Source of the DNA: a gamma proteobacterium HTCC2207
GTDB lineage: Bacteria; Pseudomonadota; Gammaproteobacteria; Pseudomonadales; Porticoccaceae
Reading direction: 5' to 3'
Length of the DNA stretch: 56,669 nucleotides
Assembly (NCBI GenBank): GCA_905182275.1
Contig: CAJJAU010000005.1
Coordinates: 1 to 56,669 of the forward strand
A model generated the notes under the pieces. It saw only the letters and a program-made list of their open reading frames with translations. It had not been told where the DNA came from and ran no database searches. Shown here one piece after another: positions 9,213 to 18,232 of this stretch (positions within the stretch are counted from its first letter, which is position 1; every line of letters starts with the position of its first letter). The translations under genes and the position numbers were made by a program.

Positions 9213-11249
9213 CTAGTGAATGCCTTTCCAATATTCTCTATTTAGCAACACAACGAACACTAACAATAGTAGCAGAAATAAGATAACCAGTTTACCTATA
9301 TGTTTGCGCTCTTCCGCCATAGGCTCCGCAACGTAGGTTAAAAAATTTACCAGATCAAAGACGGCCACATCAAACTCTTCAGGTGAAAGACTCCCAGTCT
9401 GTTCTATCTTGTAACTACCACAGGGATCATCAAGAATATCTTCGCCGGTCAAAAGATCTCTTTTTAGCCCGCCATAGGCAGAGGTAGCTTGACCAAACTG
9501 ACACTCTGGAAGACCTTGTAGATCTAAAAGTGCATGCGGCATACCAACGTCCTTGTAGACCTTGTTGTTTACCCCTAATGGCCGAGAATCATCTTTATAA
9601 AAATTTCGTAGGTAGGTATATACCCATTCTGGTGATTTCGATCTCGCGACTAACGTTAGGTCCGGAGGAACAGCGCCAAACCAAGATTTAGACTCTTCAG
9701 GTGGCATGGAAATATCCATTAACTCACCAATTTTCTGACCGGTGAATATCATATTATCCATCATGATACCGTGGGGTATGCCAATATCATCAGCTACTCT
9801 CTGCCATCGAGAGTATTTAAATGAATGGCATCCCATACAGTAATTAACCGCTAACTTGGCCCCATTTTGTAACGAAGCATCATTGCTCAACTGCGCTTCA
9901 AAGGGATCACAATCAATCGTGCCGCAAGAGTAATTGCTCTCTGCACCCACTACCTTAATGGGTATAATCACCATGAGTGCCACAATCAATACAGCACCTA
10001 AGGTTTTGGTAAACCCCATCCCTCCATCCATTGTGATGCGGTCTGGCTCTGGTTTAGTCTTTTCTATTTTGGTCCAGAAGTAGATACCAAAAAAGTAGCT
10101 AAAGTATAGAGCAGTACAAATTTGAGTCAGGATCGTGCGCCCTTCTGTCGGCGCTTTAACACCCAGGTAACCAAGGATAATGAACACAGCTGCCAATGCC
10201 AGCAGCGCTATTCGACTAAAGGTGCCTTTATAGCGAATTGAACGTACCGGACTGCGATCCAACCAAGGTAGAACATACAGAATAGCAATGGCAGCCGCCA
10301 TAACAATAAAGCCACCCAGTTTATCTGGGACCGCGCGAAGCATCGAATAGAACGGCGTAAAATACCAGACCGGAGCAATATGCTCGGGAGTCTTGAGGCC
10401 ATTGGCTATCTCAAAGTTAGCATACTCTAAAAAGTAACCGCCCATCTCAGGCATAAAGAATAAGATTGTGCAAAATACCAGTAAAAACACAACAATCGGT
10501 ACGAGATCATGAATCACAAAGTATGGAAAGAAAGGTATGCCATCTATAGGATTGCCGTCTTCGTTCTTGTATTTTTTGATACTGACGCCATCGGGGTTGT
10601 TTGAGCCCACGTCATGCAGAGCAATAATATGCATAAGCACTAGGGCAATCAAAATGATCGGTATCGCCACCACATGCAGAGACATAAATCGATTCAAAGT
10701 AATGCCGGAGATCAAATAATCACCCCGAACCCAAGTGGTGAGGTCCTCGCCCACCACTGGAATTGCTCCGACCAATGAAATGATCACCTGGGCACCCCAG
10801 TAGGACATTTGACCCCAAGGCAACACATACCCCATAAAGGCTTCGGCCATTAGGGCAACATAGATTGTCATTCCAAAAATCCACACTAACTCGCGCGGTG
10901 GTTTGTAAGATCCATACATCAACCCACGGAACATATGCATATAGACCACAAGGAAAAACATCGAGGCGCCTGTGGAGTGGGCATAGCGAATCACCCAGCC
11001 AAGTTCAACATCACGCATAATATATTCCACAGAGGCAAACGCCTGTTCTGCAGATCCTTGATAGCTCATCAAAAGCCAAACGCCAGTAACCAATTGAATG
11101 ACCAACACCACCATTGCCAAAACACCGAAGTAGTACCAGAAGTTAAAGTTCTTGGGTGCGTAGTACTGCGCCATATGCCGGTTCCACTCGCGCTTGAGTG
11201 TTGGCATCCGAGAATCTAACCAGGCGGCAAATCCTTTTTCTTCACTCAT
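9213..11249 (-). CDS. petBC: Fused cytochrome b / cytochrome c1 of the bc1 complex
   Basis: One uninterrupted 678-codon frame covers two normally separate bc1 subunits. Residues 1 to about 410 are cytochrome b, with paired haem-ligand histidines in the HSTGASMF/MHMFRG and SLHVVAI/MHIIALHD helices and a PVWYFTPFY Qo-site motif. A hydrophobic segment then ends in VGA (residue 436), like a signal peptide before a leader-peptidase site. Cytochrome c1 follows, with CMGCH haem attachment (Cys 471, Cys 474, His 475), the Met-containing VGMPHALLDLQG and a C-terminal anchor helix (LVILFLLLLLVFVVLL). The layout resembles FbcH of Bradyrhizobium, where one precursor is cleaved into b and c1. It starts 2 bases after petA. 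Confidence 0.93.
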   Translation of the reverse strand: MSEEKGFAAWLDSRMPTLKREWNRHMAQYYAPKNFNFWYYFGVLAMVVLVIQLVTGVWLLMSYQGSAEQAFASVEYIMRDVELGWVIRYAHSTGASMFFLVVYMHMFRGLMYGSYKPPRELVWIFGMTIYVALMAEAFMGYVLPWGQMSYWGAQVIISLVGAIPVVGEDLTTWVRGDYLISGITLNRFMSLHVVAIPIILIALVLMHIIALHDVGSNNPDGVSIKKYKNEDGNPIDGIPFFPYFVIHDLVPIVVFLLVFCTILFFMPEMGGYFLEYANFEIANGLKTPEHIAPVWYFTPFYSMLRAVPDKLGGFIVMAAAIAILYVLPWLDRSPVRSIRYKGTFSRIALLALAAVFIILGYLGVKAPTEGRTILTQICTALYFSYFFGIYFWTKIEKTKPEPDRITMDGGMGFTKTLGAVLIVALMVIIPIKVVGAESNYSCGTIDCDPFEAQLSNDASLQNGAKLAVNYCMGCHSFKYSRWQRVADDIGIPHGIMMDNMIFTGQKIGELMDISMPPEESKSWFGAVPPDLTLVARSKSPEWVYTYLRNFYKDDSRPLGVNNKVYKDVGMPHALLDLQGLPECQFGQATSAYGGLKRDLLTGEDILDDPCGSYKIEQTGSLSPEEFDVAVFDLVNFLTYVAEPMAEERKHIGKLVILFLLLLLVFVVLLNREYWKGIH

Positions 11250-11251
11250 AA

Positions 11252-11857
11252 TTAAGCAACCTCTGCGTCGACGCCGATAATAACAACATTATCTGATTCA
11301 TACATATGGGGTGGAACCTCTAAATTCTTTGGTGCCGGAACACCCGCAAAAACGCGTCCGGAAAGATCAAACTTGGAACCATGACAAGGACAGAAAAAAC
11401 CACCCATCCATGAATCACCGCCGAGATCTGCGGCACCAACATCAGGCCGGAATAAAGGGGCGCAGCCTAAATGAGTACAGAGCCCAACTAAAATCAAATA
11501 CTCCTCTCTGCCGGCCAAAGTGCGTGCACTGCCATCAACATAATCTGGTTGTGAGGCTTCTTGAGAATCAGCATCCCTCAAAATATCATCACCAATTTCA
11601 CTGATCGCTGCGAGCGTTTCTGCAGTTCTTCTTACGATATATACGGGTTTTCCACGCCATTCCACGACCATGCGTGCGCCGACTTCAAGCTTGGATATAT
11701 TGACCTTTACAGGGGCTCCTGCAGCCTTCGCTTTTGCGCTGGGCTGCCAAGAAGCGACGAAAGGGACCGCGGCACCGACGACACCGGCTCCTCCAACGAC
11801 AGAGGTTGCACCTAATAAAAACTTTCGGCGGCTCTCATTGACAACTTCACCATTCAT
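11252..11857 (-). CDS. petA: Ubiquinol-cytochrome c reductase Rieske iron-sulfur subunit
   Basis: Carries electrons from ubiquinol to cytochrome c1 in the bc1 complex. The 201 residues begin with a Tat-type signal/anchor (ESRRKFLLGATS followed by a hydrophobic stretch to about 40) and end in a Rieske domain with both cluster-binding boxes, CTHLGC and CPCHGS. Its stop is 2 bases from the fused b/c1 gene, so the complex is made from two adjacent cistrons. The promoter should lie in 11858-12030, upstream of the S9 terminator. Confidence 0.96.
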   Translation of the reverse strand: MNGEVVNESRRKFLLGATSVVGGAGVVGAAVPFVASWQPSAKAKAAGAPVKVNISKLEVGARMVVEWRGKPVYIVRRTAETLAAISEIGDDILRDADSQEASQPDYVDGSARTLAGREEYLILVGLCTHLGCAPLFRPDVGAADLGGDSWMGGFFCPCHGSKFDLSGRVFAGVPAPKNLEVPPHMYESDNVVIIGVDAEVA

Positions 11858-12035
11858 GGCGGTTCCTCAACATAGATATTTGGTTATAGGGTAGATAAAT
11901 AGAAAGAAAAGAGCTTTTTTTAAGGAAAAAAGTACGCAATTTCTTTCGCGGGAATTTTACCGGATTTGTATTTTTTACGCAACAGAGCAATTCAGTAAAA
12001 ATAGGTTAACTGCCTGATTTTATTAGACAAAAAAA

Positions 12036-12057
12036 AGCCCGACCAATGGGTCGGGCT
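12036..12057. terminator. Intrinsic terminator of the rplM-rpsI operon
   Basis: A 9-bp perfect stem (AGCCCGACC / GGTCGGGCT) with a 4-base AATG loop, flanked by an A-run on the left and T-run on the right, so it can stop transcription in both directions. On the minus strand it follows rpsI by 18 bases. Confidence 0.9.
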
Positions 12058-12074
12058 TTTTGGTAATTCTAAAA

Positions 12075-12467
12075 TTATCGCTTGGAGAACTGTGGACGTT
12101 TACGCGCCTTATGCAGACCAACCTTTTTACGCTCAACCTGGCGGGCATCACGAGTCAGGAATCCCGCTTTTCGCAATGGAGATCGCAGATTTTCATCATA
12201 GTTTACCAACGCTCGGGCAATACCGTGACGTATAGCACCGGCCTGACCAAAGTTTCCGCCGCCGGCTACAGTGATGTTTAAATCAAACTTTTCTACCATG
12301 TCAACAACTTCAAAAGGCTGTCTAATAATCATGCGAGCCACTTCACGGCCGAAGTAAACTTCGATGCTGCGGTTATTGATTTTAATATTACCGTTTCCAG
12401 AGGTCATGAAAACACGTGCGGCGGATGTCTTGCGACGTCCAGTGCCATAAAATTGGGTATCTGCCAT
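12075..12467 (-). CDS. rpsI: 30S ribosomal protein S9
   Basis: Ribosomal protein uS9, 130 residues, the bacterial length. It starts with [14 protein letters not shown] and ends with the conserved basic [11 protein letters not shown] tail that reaches into the P site. It lies 12 bases after rplM, forming the universal rplM-rpsI pair, and is followed by a strong intrinsic terminator. Confidence 0.98.
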   Translation of the reverse strand: MADTQFYGTGRRKTSAARVFMTSGNGNIKINNRSIEVYFGREVARMIIRQPFEVVDMVEKFDLNITVAGGGNFGQAGAIRHGIARALVNYDENLRSPLRKAGFLTRDARQVERKKVGLHKARKRPQFSKR

Positions 12468-12479
12468 AATCGCTTTCCG

Positions 12480-12908
12480 TTACAGGTCGAGTGTTTGAGG
12501 TTGCTGTGCAGTATGCGGATGATTCGCACCTACATAGACCTTCAACTTTCTAAACATTTCTCGGCCCAATGGACCGCGGGGCAACATGCCCTTAACTGCT
12601 TTCTCAAGAACGCGCTCAGGCGCTTTCTCAATCAACTTTTCAAAAGTCATGTCTTTAATTCCGCCTGGATAACCAGTGTGGGAATAATAAATCTTGCCCT
12701 TAGCCTTGTTACCGGTAACGGTAATTTTCTCAGCGTTGACGATGACAATGTAATCGCCGGTATCGACATGGGGGGTAAATTCTGGCTTATGCTTTCCACG
12801 AAGACGTGAAGCCACTTCGGTCGCCAGGCGCCCCAAGGTCTTTCCGTCGGCGTCAACCACAAACCAATCGCGTTCTACTGTTTCTGCTTTTGCACTAAAT
12901 GTTTTCAT
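12480..12908 (-). CDS. rplM: 50S ribosomal protein L13
   Basis: Ribosomal protein uL13, 142 residues, full length ([20 protein letters not shown] at the N terminus, [18 protein letters not shown] in the C-terminal half). First gene of rplM-rpsI. The 111 bases between it and zapE should hold the promoter and leader; a purine-rich AGGTAGGAAA lies just before the ATG. Confidence 0.98.
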   Translation of the reverse strand: MKTFSAKAETVERDWFVVDADGKTLGRLATEVASRLRGKHKPEFTPHVDTGDYIVIVNAEKITVTGNKAKGKIYYSHTGYPGGIKDMTFEKLIEKAPERVLEKAVKGMLPRGPLGREMFRKLKVYVGANHPHTAQQPQTLDL

Positions 12909-13019
12909 TATTTCCTACCTGGATTTGGGACATCCCCAAAAAGGGTGCGAATTGTAATGATCAGAGAGCCCTAATACAAGGGCTGTTTGCAGCAAAGTTT
13001 AACTTTTTTACAAAGTAGA

Positions 13020-14129
13020 TTAAGGACGGTGTGGTCTAGCAAGATATTCATGGCTCTGCATCTCAAGTAAACGGCTCTGAGTTCGCTCAAATTCAAAACT
13101 TAGTCTACCGCCAGAATATAGTGTCTGCAGGGGTTCTGCAGCTGATATCGCCAACTTTACGTTGCGGTCGTAGAACTCATCAACCAGATTCACAAAACGT
13201 CTTGCGGCATCATCGTTAGCAGCCCCCATAACCGGCACGTCAGATATAATGACAGCGTGAAATTCGCAAGCAATGTCGATGTAATCATTTTGACTGCGCG
13301 GCCCTTCGCACACTGAGGCAAAATTAAACCAAACAATATCCTCTGAGAGCTTAATAACCGGTATTGAACGACCCTCTACCTCCAAGTTAACGTCAGTTTT
13401 TATTTCGCCCTCTACTGGCACCAAGCGGTGAAAAATATCGGCAATATCTGCTGCGGATTGTTCATTCAGTGGATAACAATAAAGAGGCGCTTTTTCAAGT
13501 GCCCTTAGCCGATAATCAGTCCCACCATCAACGTTGATGACTTTGCACTGTTGTTCAATTAAATCGATCGCAGGCAAAAACCGAACACGCTGCAGACCAT
13601 CTCTATAGAGCCGCTTCGGGACAATGTTCGAGGTAGTAACAAGACATACTTGGCGCGCAAACAATTGCTCGAGTAAAGTCGCAAGGATCATTGCATCGGC
13701 AATATCGCTGACAAAAAACTCATCAAAACATATAATACAGGTCTCACCGGCAATCTTTTCTGCCACTTTAGTAAGCGGGTTAATTTCACCTTTGAGTTCC
13801 GTCAATTCTTGATGAACTCTGCGCATAAACCGATGGAAATGTACCCTCATTTTATTATCAAAGGGTAAGCTCTCGTAAAAATTATCCATCAGATACGTTT
13901 TACCTCTGCCAACCCCTCCCCATAAATAAAGGCCCTTAGGTACTGGCAGCGGCGCATAAAATAATTTATGGATTAATTTTCGCGAGGGACTCTTCAAAGA
14001 ATATTGATGTCTTTGTATCAACACTAAATACAGGTTCTCAAAATCGTCCACGGCAGAGGCTTGAGAGATATCCGTCGTAAAACCCTGCTGTTTTAGGTCA
14101 TTTTCATAACGTTGTCGGGGAGATGGCAT
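13020..14129 (-). CDS. zapE: Cell division ATPase ZapE (AFG1-like)
   Basis: AFG1/YhcM-family P-loop ATPase that in E. coli binds FtsZ and is needed under low oxygen or heat. The 369 residues show Walker A (GGVGRGKTYLMD, about residue 72), Walker B (CIICFDEFFVSDIADA) and the family-specific FRFERTQSRL-like end (LSFEFERTQSRLLEM). It is divergent from the YhcB/ZapG-like gene, the same pairing as in E. coli, which links both to the divisome. Confidence 0.93.
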   Translation of the reverse strand: MPSPRQRYENDLKQQGFTTDISQASAVDDFENLYLVLIQRHQYSLKSPSRKLIHKLFYAPLPVPKGLYLWGGVGRGKTYLMDNFYESLPFDNKMRVHFHRFMRRVHQELTELKGEINPLTKVAEKIAGETCIICFDEFFVSDIADAMILATLLEQLFARQVCLVTTSNIVPKRLYRDGLQRVRFLPAIDLIEQQCKVINVDGGTDYRLRALEKAPLYCYPLNEQSAADIADIFHRLVPVEGEIKTDVNLEVEGRSIPVIKLSEDIVWFNFASVCEGPRSQNDYIDIACEFHAVIISDVPVMGAANDDAARRFVNLVDEFYDRNVKLAISAAEPLQTLYSGGRLSFEFERTQSRLLEMQSHEYLARPHRP

Positions 14130-14287
14130 CTACTGATCATCGAACTAGGGCTTGAAGGCAACTGTAACTAGCAAACTAATTTCTTTCAACTAGAACACCT
14201 TAGCGCCACAAAATTAAAATCTACGGTATAATAATTGTTCACAAACAATAAACGTCTTGCTTATAAATAGTTAACGACTCGACGAAC

Positions 14288-14926
14288 TTGACTTTTACTC
14301 AGATTATAAATGAAGAGGCTCTATCTTTGGACGTACTAACAACACCCCTCGCAGCCCCGGCAATGGCTGATGCCGCCGCTACTGTAGCTCCGGCTATTGC
14401 TGGATGGTCAGGGTTTACAGTATTCATGATAGCGGGCTTAGCATTTCTGGTCGGCGTGGCTGCGGCTTTTGTTTTTTTGCGCTCAACTGATACCAATACT
14501 GACAATACAGATGATATTCAGAAAAAGTTACTGAAAAGTGATCAGCAACTGAAACGTTACCAACAAGAAGTGTCTGAGCACTTTATTACAGTATCTCACT
14601 TGACTACCAATATTGCTCAAAGCTATCGGCAAATACATGAGCATTTAGCAAGCAGTGCGATACGCCTAGCAAGTCCAGAAATCGGGCGGCAGCTACTAAA
14701 ATCTGGCGGCGCTGATATATCACTGCTCGATGCAGAGGGAAACCCGTTGATCAGTATGGAGGATGTCGAAATCCCGCGGGATTATGCTCCCAAGGTCCCA
14801 GGTGGCATTTTGAGTGAGAGTTATGGTTTGGCTGACACTGAAACAGATGGTGAGTCGGACCTGTCTGCACCGAACGGTGTGAACAACTTAGACGCGGAGT
14901 CGGACCCAACCGAAAATATGAGCTAA
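14288..14926 (+). CDS. zapG: YhcB/ZapG-like (DUF1043) membrane protein
   Basis: Inner-membrane protein of the YhcB/ZapG type, implicated in cell division and envelope growth. One transmembrane helix (about 42-66, FTVFMIAGLAFLVGVAAAFVFL) is followed by a coiled-coil-like stretch (LLKSDQQLKRYQQEVSEHFITVSHLTTNIAQSY in parts, about 80-120), the DUF1043 hallmark, and an acidic tail. The start is unsure: the longest frame opens with TTG at 14288 and gives an Ala/Pro-rich extension before the helix that typical family members lack; the in-frame ATG at 14363 gives 187 residues. Neither has a clear ribosome-binding site. Confidence 0.78.
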   Translation: MTFTQIINEEALSLDVLTTPLAAPAMADAAATVAPAIAGWSGFTVFMIAGLAFLVGVAAAFVFLRSTDTNTDNTDDIQKKLLKSDQQLKRYQQEVSEHFITVSHLTTNIAQSYRQIHEHLASSAIRLASPEIGRQLLKSGGADISLLDAEGNPLISMEDVEIPRDYAPKVPGGILSESYGLADTETDGESDLSAPNGVNNLDAESDPTENMS

Positions 14927-14963
14927 ATGTTATGTAGGTTTCGGGTAAACATGGAGGTTTGCA

Positions 14964-15734
14964 TTGAAGTCGCACCTAGACGGCGTCCAAAATGATGGGC
15001 GAGGCACCATTTTCCCAAGTCTCTGCTGCCTATGTAGAGACGTCATAAGATCACCAAATTATTGTCTCTGTGATTTATGTATTGGTAATCTGCCATGGAT
15101 TAAAAACCACTGCCCTCAATGTGGCATCAGCTTTCAGCCTAACCAATTGTGCTCCCAATGCCAAATATCTCCGCCACCTTTTCGACGATGTGTGGCAGCT
15201 TTTGAATATCAACATGGCTCAATCGATCAGCTTATTCTGGCCATAAAAACCAATCCGTCCTGTCCAGAGGTCAAGCAACTTTCGGCACTACTAGTTCGAG
15301 TGATCGAACAGGCTTACCAGGGCGTTGCTATGCCCGAGATTGTAATTCCAGTGCCATTGCATTGGCGGACAATGCTAAAAAGAGGTTTTAATCAAACAGA
15401 CGGCATAGCAATTGCCCTAGCGAGACATTTCAACTCACTAAAAATCGATAACAACCTTTGTCTTCGCCAAAGCTACTCAAGCCCTCAACACCTAAAAACC
15501 AAGAAGCAACGTATCAACGATATGCATAATGCGTTTGCAATAAGGCCCGCGAGACACAGCTCTTCAAAAAAAACTTCGTTATCTTTACCCGTTTTGGACA
15601 ATAAAACGATAGCTATTATTGATGACGTGGTGACTACCGGCGCCACGGCCAGTGCTCTAGCCTCGGTATTGACCGATGCTGGCGCAAAATACGTTGATGT
15701 TTGGGCTCTCGCAAGAACAAGCTGGCATATTTAG
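14964..15734 (+). CDS. comF: ComF/GntX family phosphoribosyltransferase-like protein
   Basis: ComF-family protein (GntX/YhgH in E. coli), needed for DNA uptake or DNA use in some competent bacteria. An N-terminal zinc-ribbon (CCLC, CDLC, CPQC, CSQC within residues about 20-65) leads to a PRTase fold with the PRPP loop IAIIDDVVTTGATA near 215-228. The TTG at 14964 is accepted because GGAGG (14953-14957) lies six bases upstream. Its 3' end overlaps the upstream reading frame of cysE but ends before the preferred cysE start. Confidence 0.9.
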   Translation: MKSHLDGVQNDGRGTIFPSLCCLCRDVIRSPNYCLCDLCIGNLPWIKNHCPQCGISFQPNQLCSQCQISPPPFRRCVAAFEYQHGSIDQLILAIKTNPSCPEVKQLSALLVRVIEQAYQGVAMPEIVIPVPLHWRTMLKRGFNQTDGIAIALARHFNSLKIDNNLCLRQSYSSPQHLKTKKQRINDMHNAFAIRPARHSSSKKTSLSLPVLDNKTIAIIDDVVTTGATASALASVLTDAGAKYVDVWALARTSWHI

Positions 15735-15757
15735 ACCAGCTGACGGAAAATGTCGCC

Positions 15758-16555
15758 ATGACGATTAAATTGAAATTATCTCCTCAAGAAATCTGGCAAA
15801 GAATTACTGCTGAAGCTAGGGTATCGGCAACGGCCGAGCCTAATTTTGCCAACTACTTTGCAACCACGATCCTGGATTATAACGATTTGGGTACTGCGCT
15901 GAGTAACCATCTAGCAAGAAAACTAGCTAGTGCGGCAGCGACCAAGCCGATGTTGCAAGAAATTATGCAAGCGGTTTTTGCTAAGGAGCCCATTATGGCG
16001 ATGGTCGCCAGGGACATACAGGCTACAGTCGACCGGGATTCAGCATGTGACCTCTACAGCTCCCCTTTTCTCTATTTTAAAGGGTTTTTATCACTGCAGG
16101 CATACCGCGCCGCACACGAATTGTGGCTCCAGGGAAGAACCTCACTAGCACTACTTCTGCAACATAGAATCTCTATTACCTTTGCTGTAGACATCCATCC
16201 TGCGGCCATCATTGGCAGTGGAGTAATGATTGACCACGCAACTGGATTAGTTATCGGTGAAACTGCGGTGATTGAAGATTCCGTCTCGATCATGCAATCA
16301 GTGACGCTGGGTGGAACTGGAAAAGATAGTGGCGATCGCCATCCGAAAATTCGTAAAGGCGTTTTAATTGGGCCCGGTGCTACCATTCTTGGCAATATCG
16401 ACATCGGAGAGGGCGCTATGGTCGCCGCGGCAAGTGTGGTACTAAAAAACGTGGCTGCCCATAAAGTGGTTGCCGGGGTGCCCGCAGTCGAAGTTGGCGA
16501 TCTTAAAGAGGCCAACCCAGCAAAGGCGATGAATCACTATTTCTCGGCTAAGTAA
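15758..16555 (+). CDS. cysE: Serine O-acetyltransferase, copy 1
   Basis: Transfers acetyl from acetyl-CoA to L-serine, first step of cysteine synthesis. The N-terminal helical domain (about 1-135, including RDSACDLYSSPFLYFKGF) is followed by a left-handed beta-helix of hexapeptide repeats with catalytic Asp/His in VDIHPAA and His in IDHATGLVIGETAV. The ATG at 15758 has GGAAAA seven bases upstream and fits the CysE N terminus. It ends in MNHYFSAK: the usual tail after this point, ending in Ile and docking into CysK, is absent. A second, different cysE lies at 21.2 kb. Confidence 0.92.
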   Translation: MTIKLKLSPQEIWQRITAEARVSATAEPNFANYFATTILDYNDLGTALSNHLARKLASAAATKPMLQEIMQAVFAKEPIMAMVARDIQATVDRDSACDLYSSPFLYFKGFLSLQAYRAAHELWLQGRTSLALLLQHRISITFAVDIHPAAIIGSGVMIDHATGLVIGETAVIEDSVSIMQSVTLGGTGKDSGDRHPKIRKGVLIGPGATILGNIDIGEGAMVAAASVVLKNVAAHKVVAGVPAVEVGDLKEANPAKAMNHYFSAK

Positions 16556-16568
16556 TTCAACAACAGCA

Positions 16569-17531
16569 TTAGCAACGCACCCAAGAAAAAGCCAGCACCT
16601 GATCAATTGAATCAACACCTAAGATTCCCATCAGAAGACGATCTAAACCAATAGCAACACCTGCGCACGCTGGGATGCCGCTATTAAGCGCAGCAAGGAA
16701 GTTTTGATCTATGCCTAAAGTAGGCCTATCAAGGCGCTTTCTGGCTTCTGTGTCGCGCTCAAACCTCATAGCTTGCTCGTTAGCATCAATTAACTCGAGA
16801 TAACCATTAGCTATTTCGACACCATTAAAGAATGCTTCAAATCTTCGGCTAATAGTTTGCCCTACACTGTTTTTTCCCATCTTTGCTAATGCCGCCTGGC
16901 ATTCAGGGTAATCATAAATAATAGCCACCCCCAGAGGGAGCTGCGGTTCAACCTGAACACTAAAGATAAGGTCTAAGCAATTAGCACGAGTCTCATCCAA
17001 CCAACTCTCTGAGGCCAACTTAGCGGCCAGCAATTGTAAATCACTGAGGTCTGCACTGTGGGGATCAAATCCAAGACTATCGAAAAAACAGTCTGCGTAA
17101 CTCATTTTAATCACGTCGCACGTGGTGCCATCCTCACTAGCTAGGAGCAATTTCATTAACTCGGCTACCTCAGACATTAATTGATGGTCGTCCCATCCAC
17201 ACCGATACCACTCAAGCATTGTAAATTCAGGATTATGCTTTATACCAATTTCACCATCTCGAAATGCCTTACCCATCGAATAAATATCGCCACTGCCCGA
17301 AGCCAGCAACCGTTTCATAAAATATTCAGGAGAAGTTTGAAGATAGCCTTGCTCACCGTCGGAGGAGATCGCAATACTATCAATATTGAGGTCAGTAACA
17401 GTAGACCTTCCCAGCACCGGAACATCCACCTCAAGCACTGAGCGATGTTTGAAAAATTCGCGTATGGAGGAGAGCATTACCGCACGCCGACGCAAGGTGT
17501 TTAGACTAGCTCCCGGCTGCCATTTATTCAT
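16569..17531 (-). CDS. epmA: EF-P (R)-beta-lysine ligase EpmA (PoxA/GenX)
   Basis: LysRS-like class II enzyme that attaches (R)-beta-lysine to EF-P Lys34 and lacks an anticodon-binding domain. The 320 residues match the EpmA length (about 325). Class II motifs visible are FLQTSPEYFMKRLL-type motif (YLQTSPEYFMKRLLASG), FRDGEIGIKHNPEFTMLEWY (motif 2) and GVAIGLDRLLM (motif 3). It lies directly downstream of its substrate gene efp, 49 bases away. EpmB, which makes beta-lysine, is not in this window. Confidence 0.95.
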   Translation of the reverse strand: MNKWQPGASLNTLRRRAVMLSSIREFFKHRSVLEVDVPVLGRSTVTDLNIDSIAISSDGEQGYLQTSPEYFMKRLLASGSGDIYSMGKAFRDGEIGIKHNPEFTMLEWYRCGWDDHQLMSEVAELMKLLLASEDGTTCDVIKMSYADCFFDSLGFDPHSADLSDLQLLAAKLASESWLDETRANCLDLIFSVQVEPQLPLGVAIIYDYPECQAALAKMGKNSVGQTISRRFEAFFNGVEIANGYLELIDANEQAMRFERDTEARKRLDRPTLGIDQNFLAALNSGIPACAGVAIGLDRLLMGILGVDSIDQVLAFSWVRC

Positions 17532-17580
17532 TATGAAGCGCCATTACTGCTTGCCAAAAAAGAGATTAAATCGCTGACAA

Positions 17581-18147
17581 CTATTTAACACGGCCTTGAT
17601 ATTCGCCTGTTCGTGTATCGACCTTAATCACGTCACCTTGATCAAGGAATAGTGGCACTTTCACCACGGCACCGGTCACTAACTTGGCTGGTTTACTGCC
17701 GCCCTGTGCTGTATCACCACGCAATCCAGGATCTGTTTCAATGATTTCAATTTCGACATGATTAGGCGGCATTACGGAAAGCGGCGATCCGTTGTACAAA
17801 GTCACCATACAGACGTCTTGCTCGCTTAACCACTGCAGCGCGTCGCCAACTGCGTTCTCAGTAGCCTGATGCTGCTCAAAGGTGTCAGGTTCCATGAAGT
17901 ACCAAAAATCGCCATCGGTGTACAGATATTGCATATCTTGGTCCATCACATCAGCGCCTTCCAGTGACTCTCCAGATTTAAAGGTTTTTTCCAGCACTCG
18001 AGAAGTCTTTAAATTGCGCAGTTTTACTCGACTAAACGCTTGGCCCTTACCCGGTTTGACGAATTCATTTTCCAGTATTGAACAGGGATCACCATCAAGC
18101 ATGACTTTGAGTCCAGAGCGGAATTCATTAGTAGAATAATTGGCCAT
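17581..18147 (-). CDS. efp: Translation elongation factor P
   Basis: Rescues ribosomes stalled at polyproline. The ATG at 18147 gives 188 residues beginning [11 protein letters not shown], exactly the EF-P length, and puts Lys34 at the tip of the PGKGQAF loop where EpmA modifies it; an upstream in-frame start at 18162 would break that alignment. KOW-like N-terminal domain and two OB domains to the end ([16 protein letters not shown]). Confidence 0.97.
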   Translation of the reverse strand: MANYSTNEFRSGLKVMLDGDPCSILENEFVKPGKGQAFSRVKLRNLKTSRVLEKTFKSGESLEGADVMDQDMQYLYTDGDFWYFMEPDTFEQHQATENAVGDALQWLSEQDVCMVTLYNGSPLSVMPPNHVEIEIIETDPGLRGDTAQGGSKPAKLVTGAVVKVPLFLDQGDVIKVDTRTGEYQGRVK

Positions 18148-18232
18148 CGTTGTTATTTCCAAAAATTAGTGTGGGCAGCATGATAACTGAAGTTTAGTAG
18201 TGTTTTTTAAGTTTTACGACGAATATCCAATT

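Noticed and set aside
16072-16515. Open frame antisense to the first cysE
   Set aside because: Shadow of the repetitive hexapeptide coding sequence; no ribosome-binding site and Ser/Thr/Pro-rich random composition.
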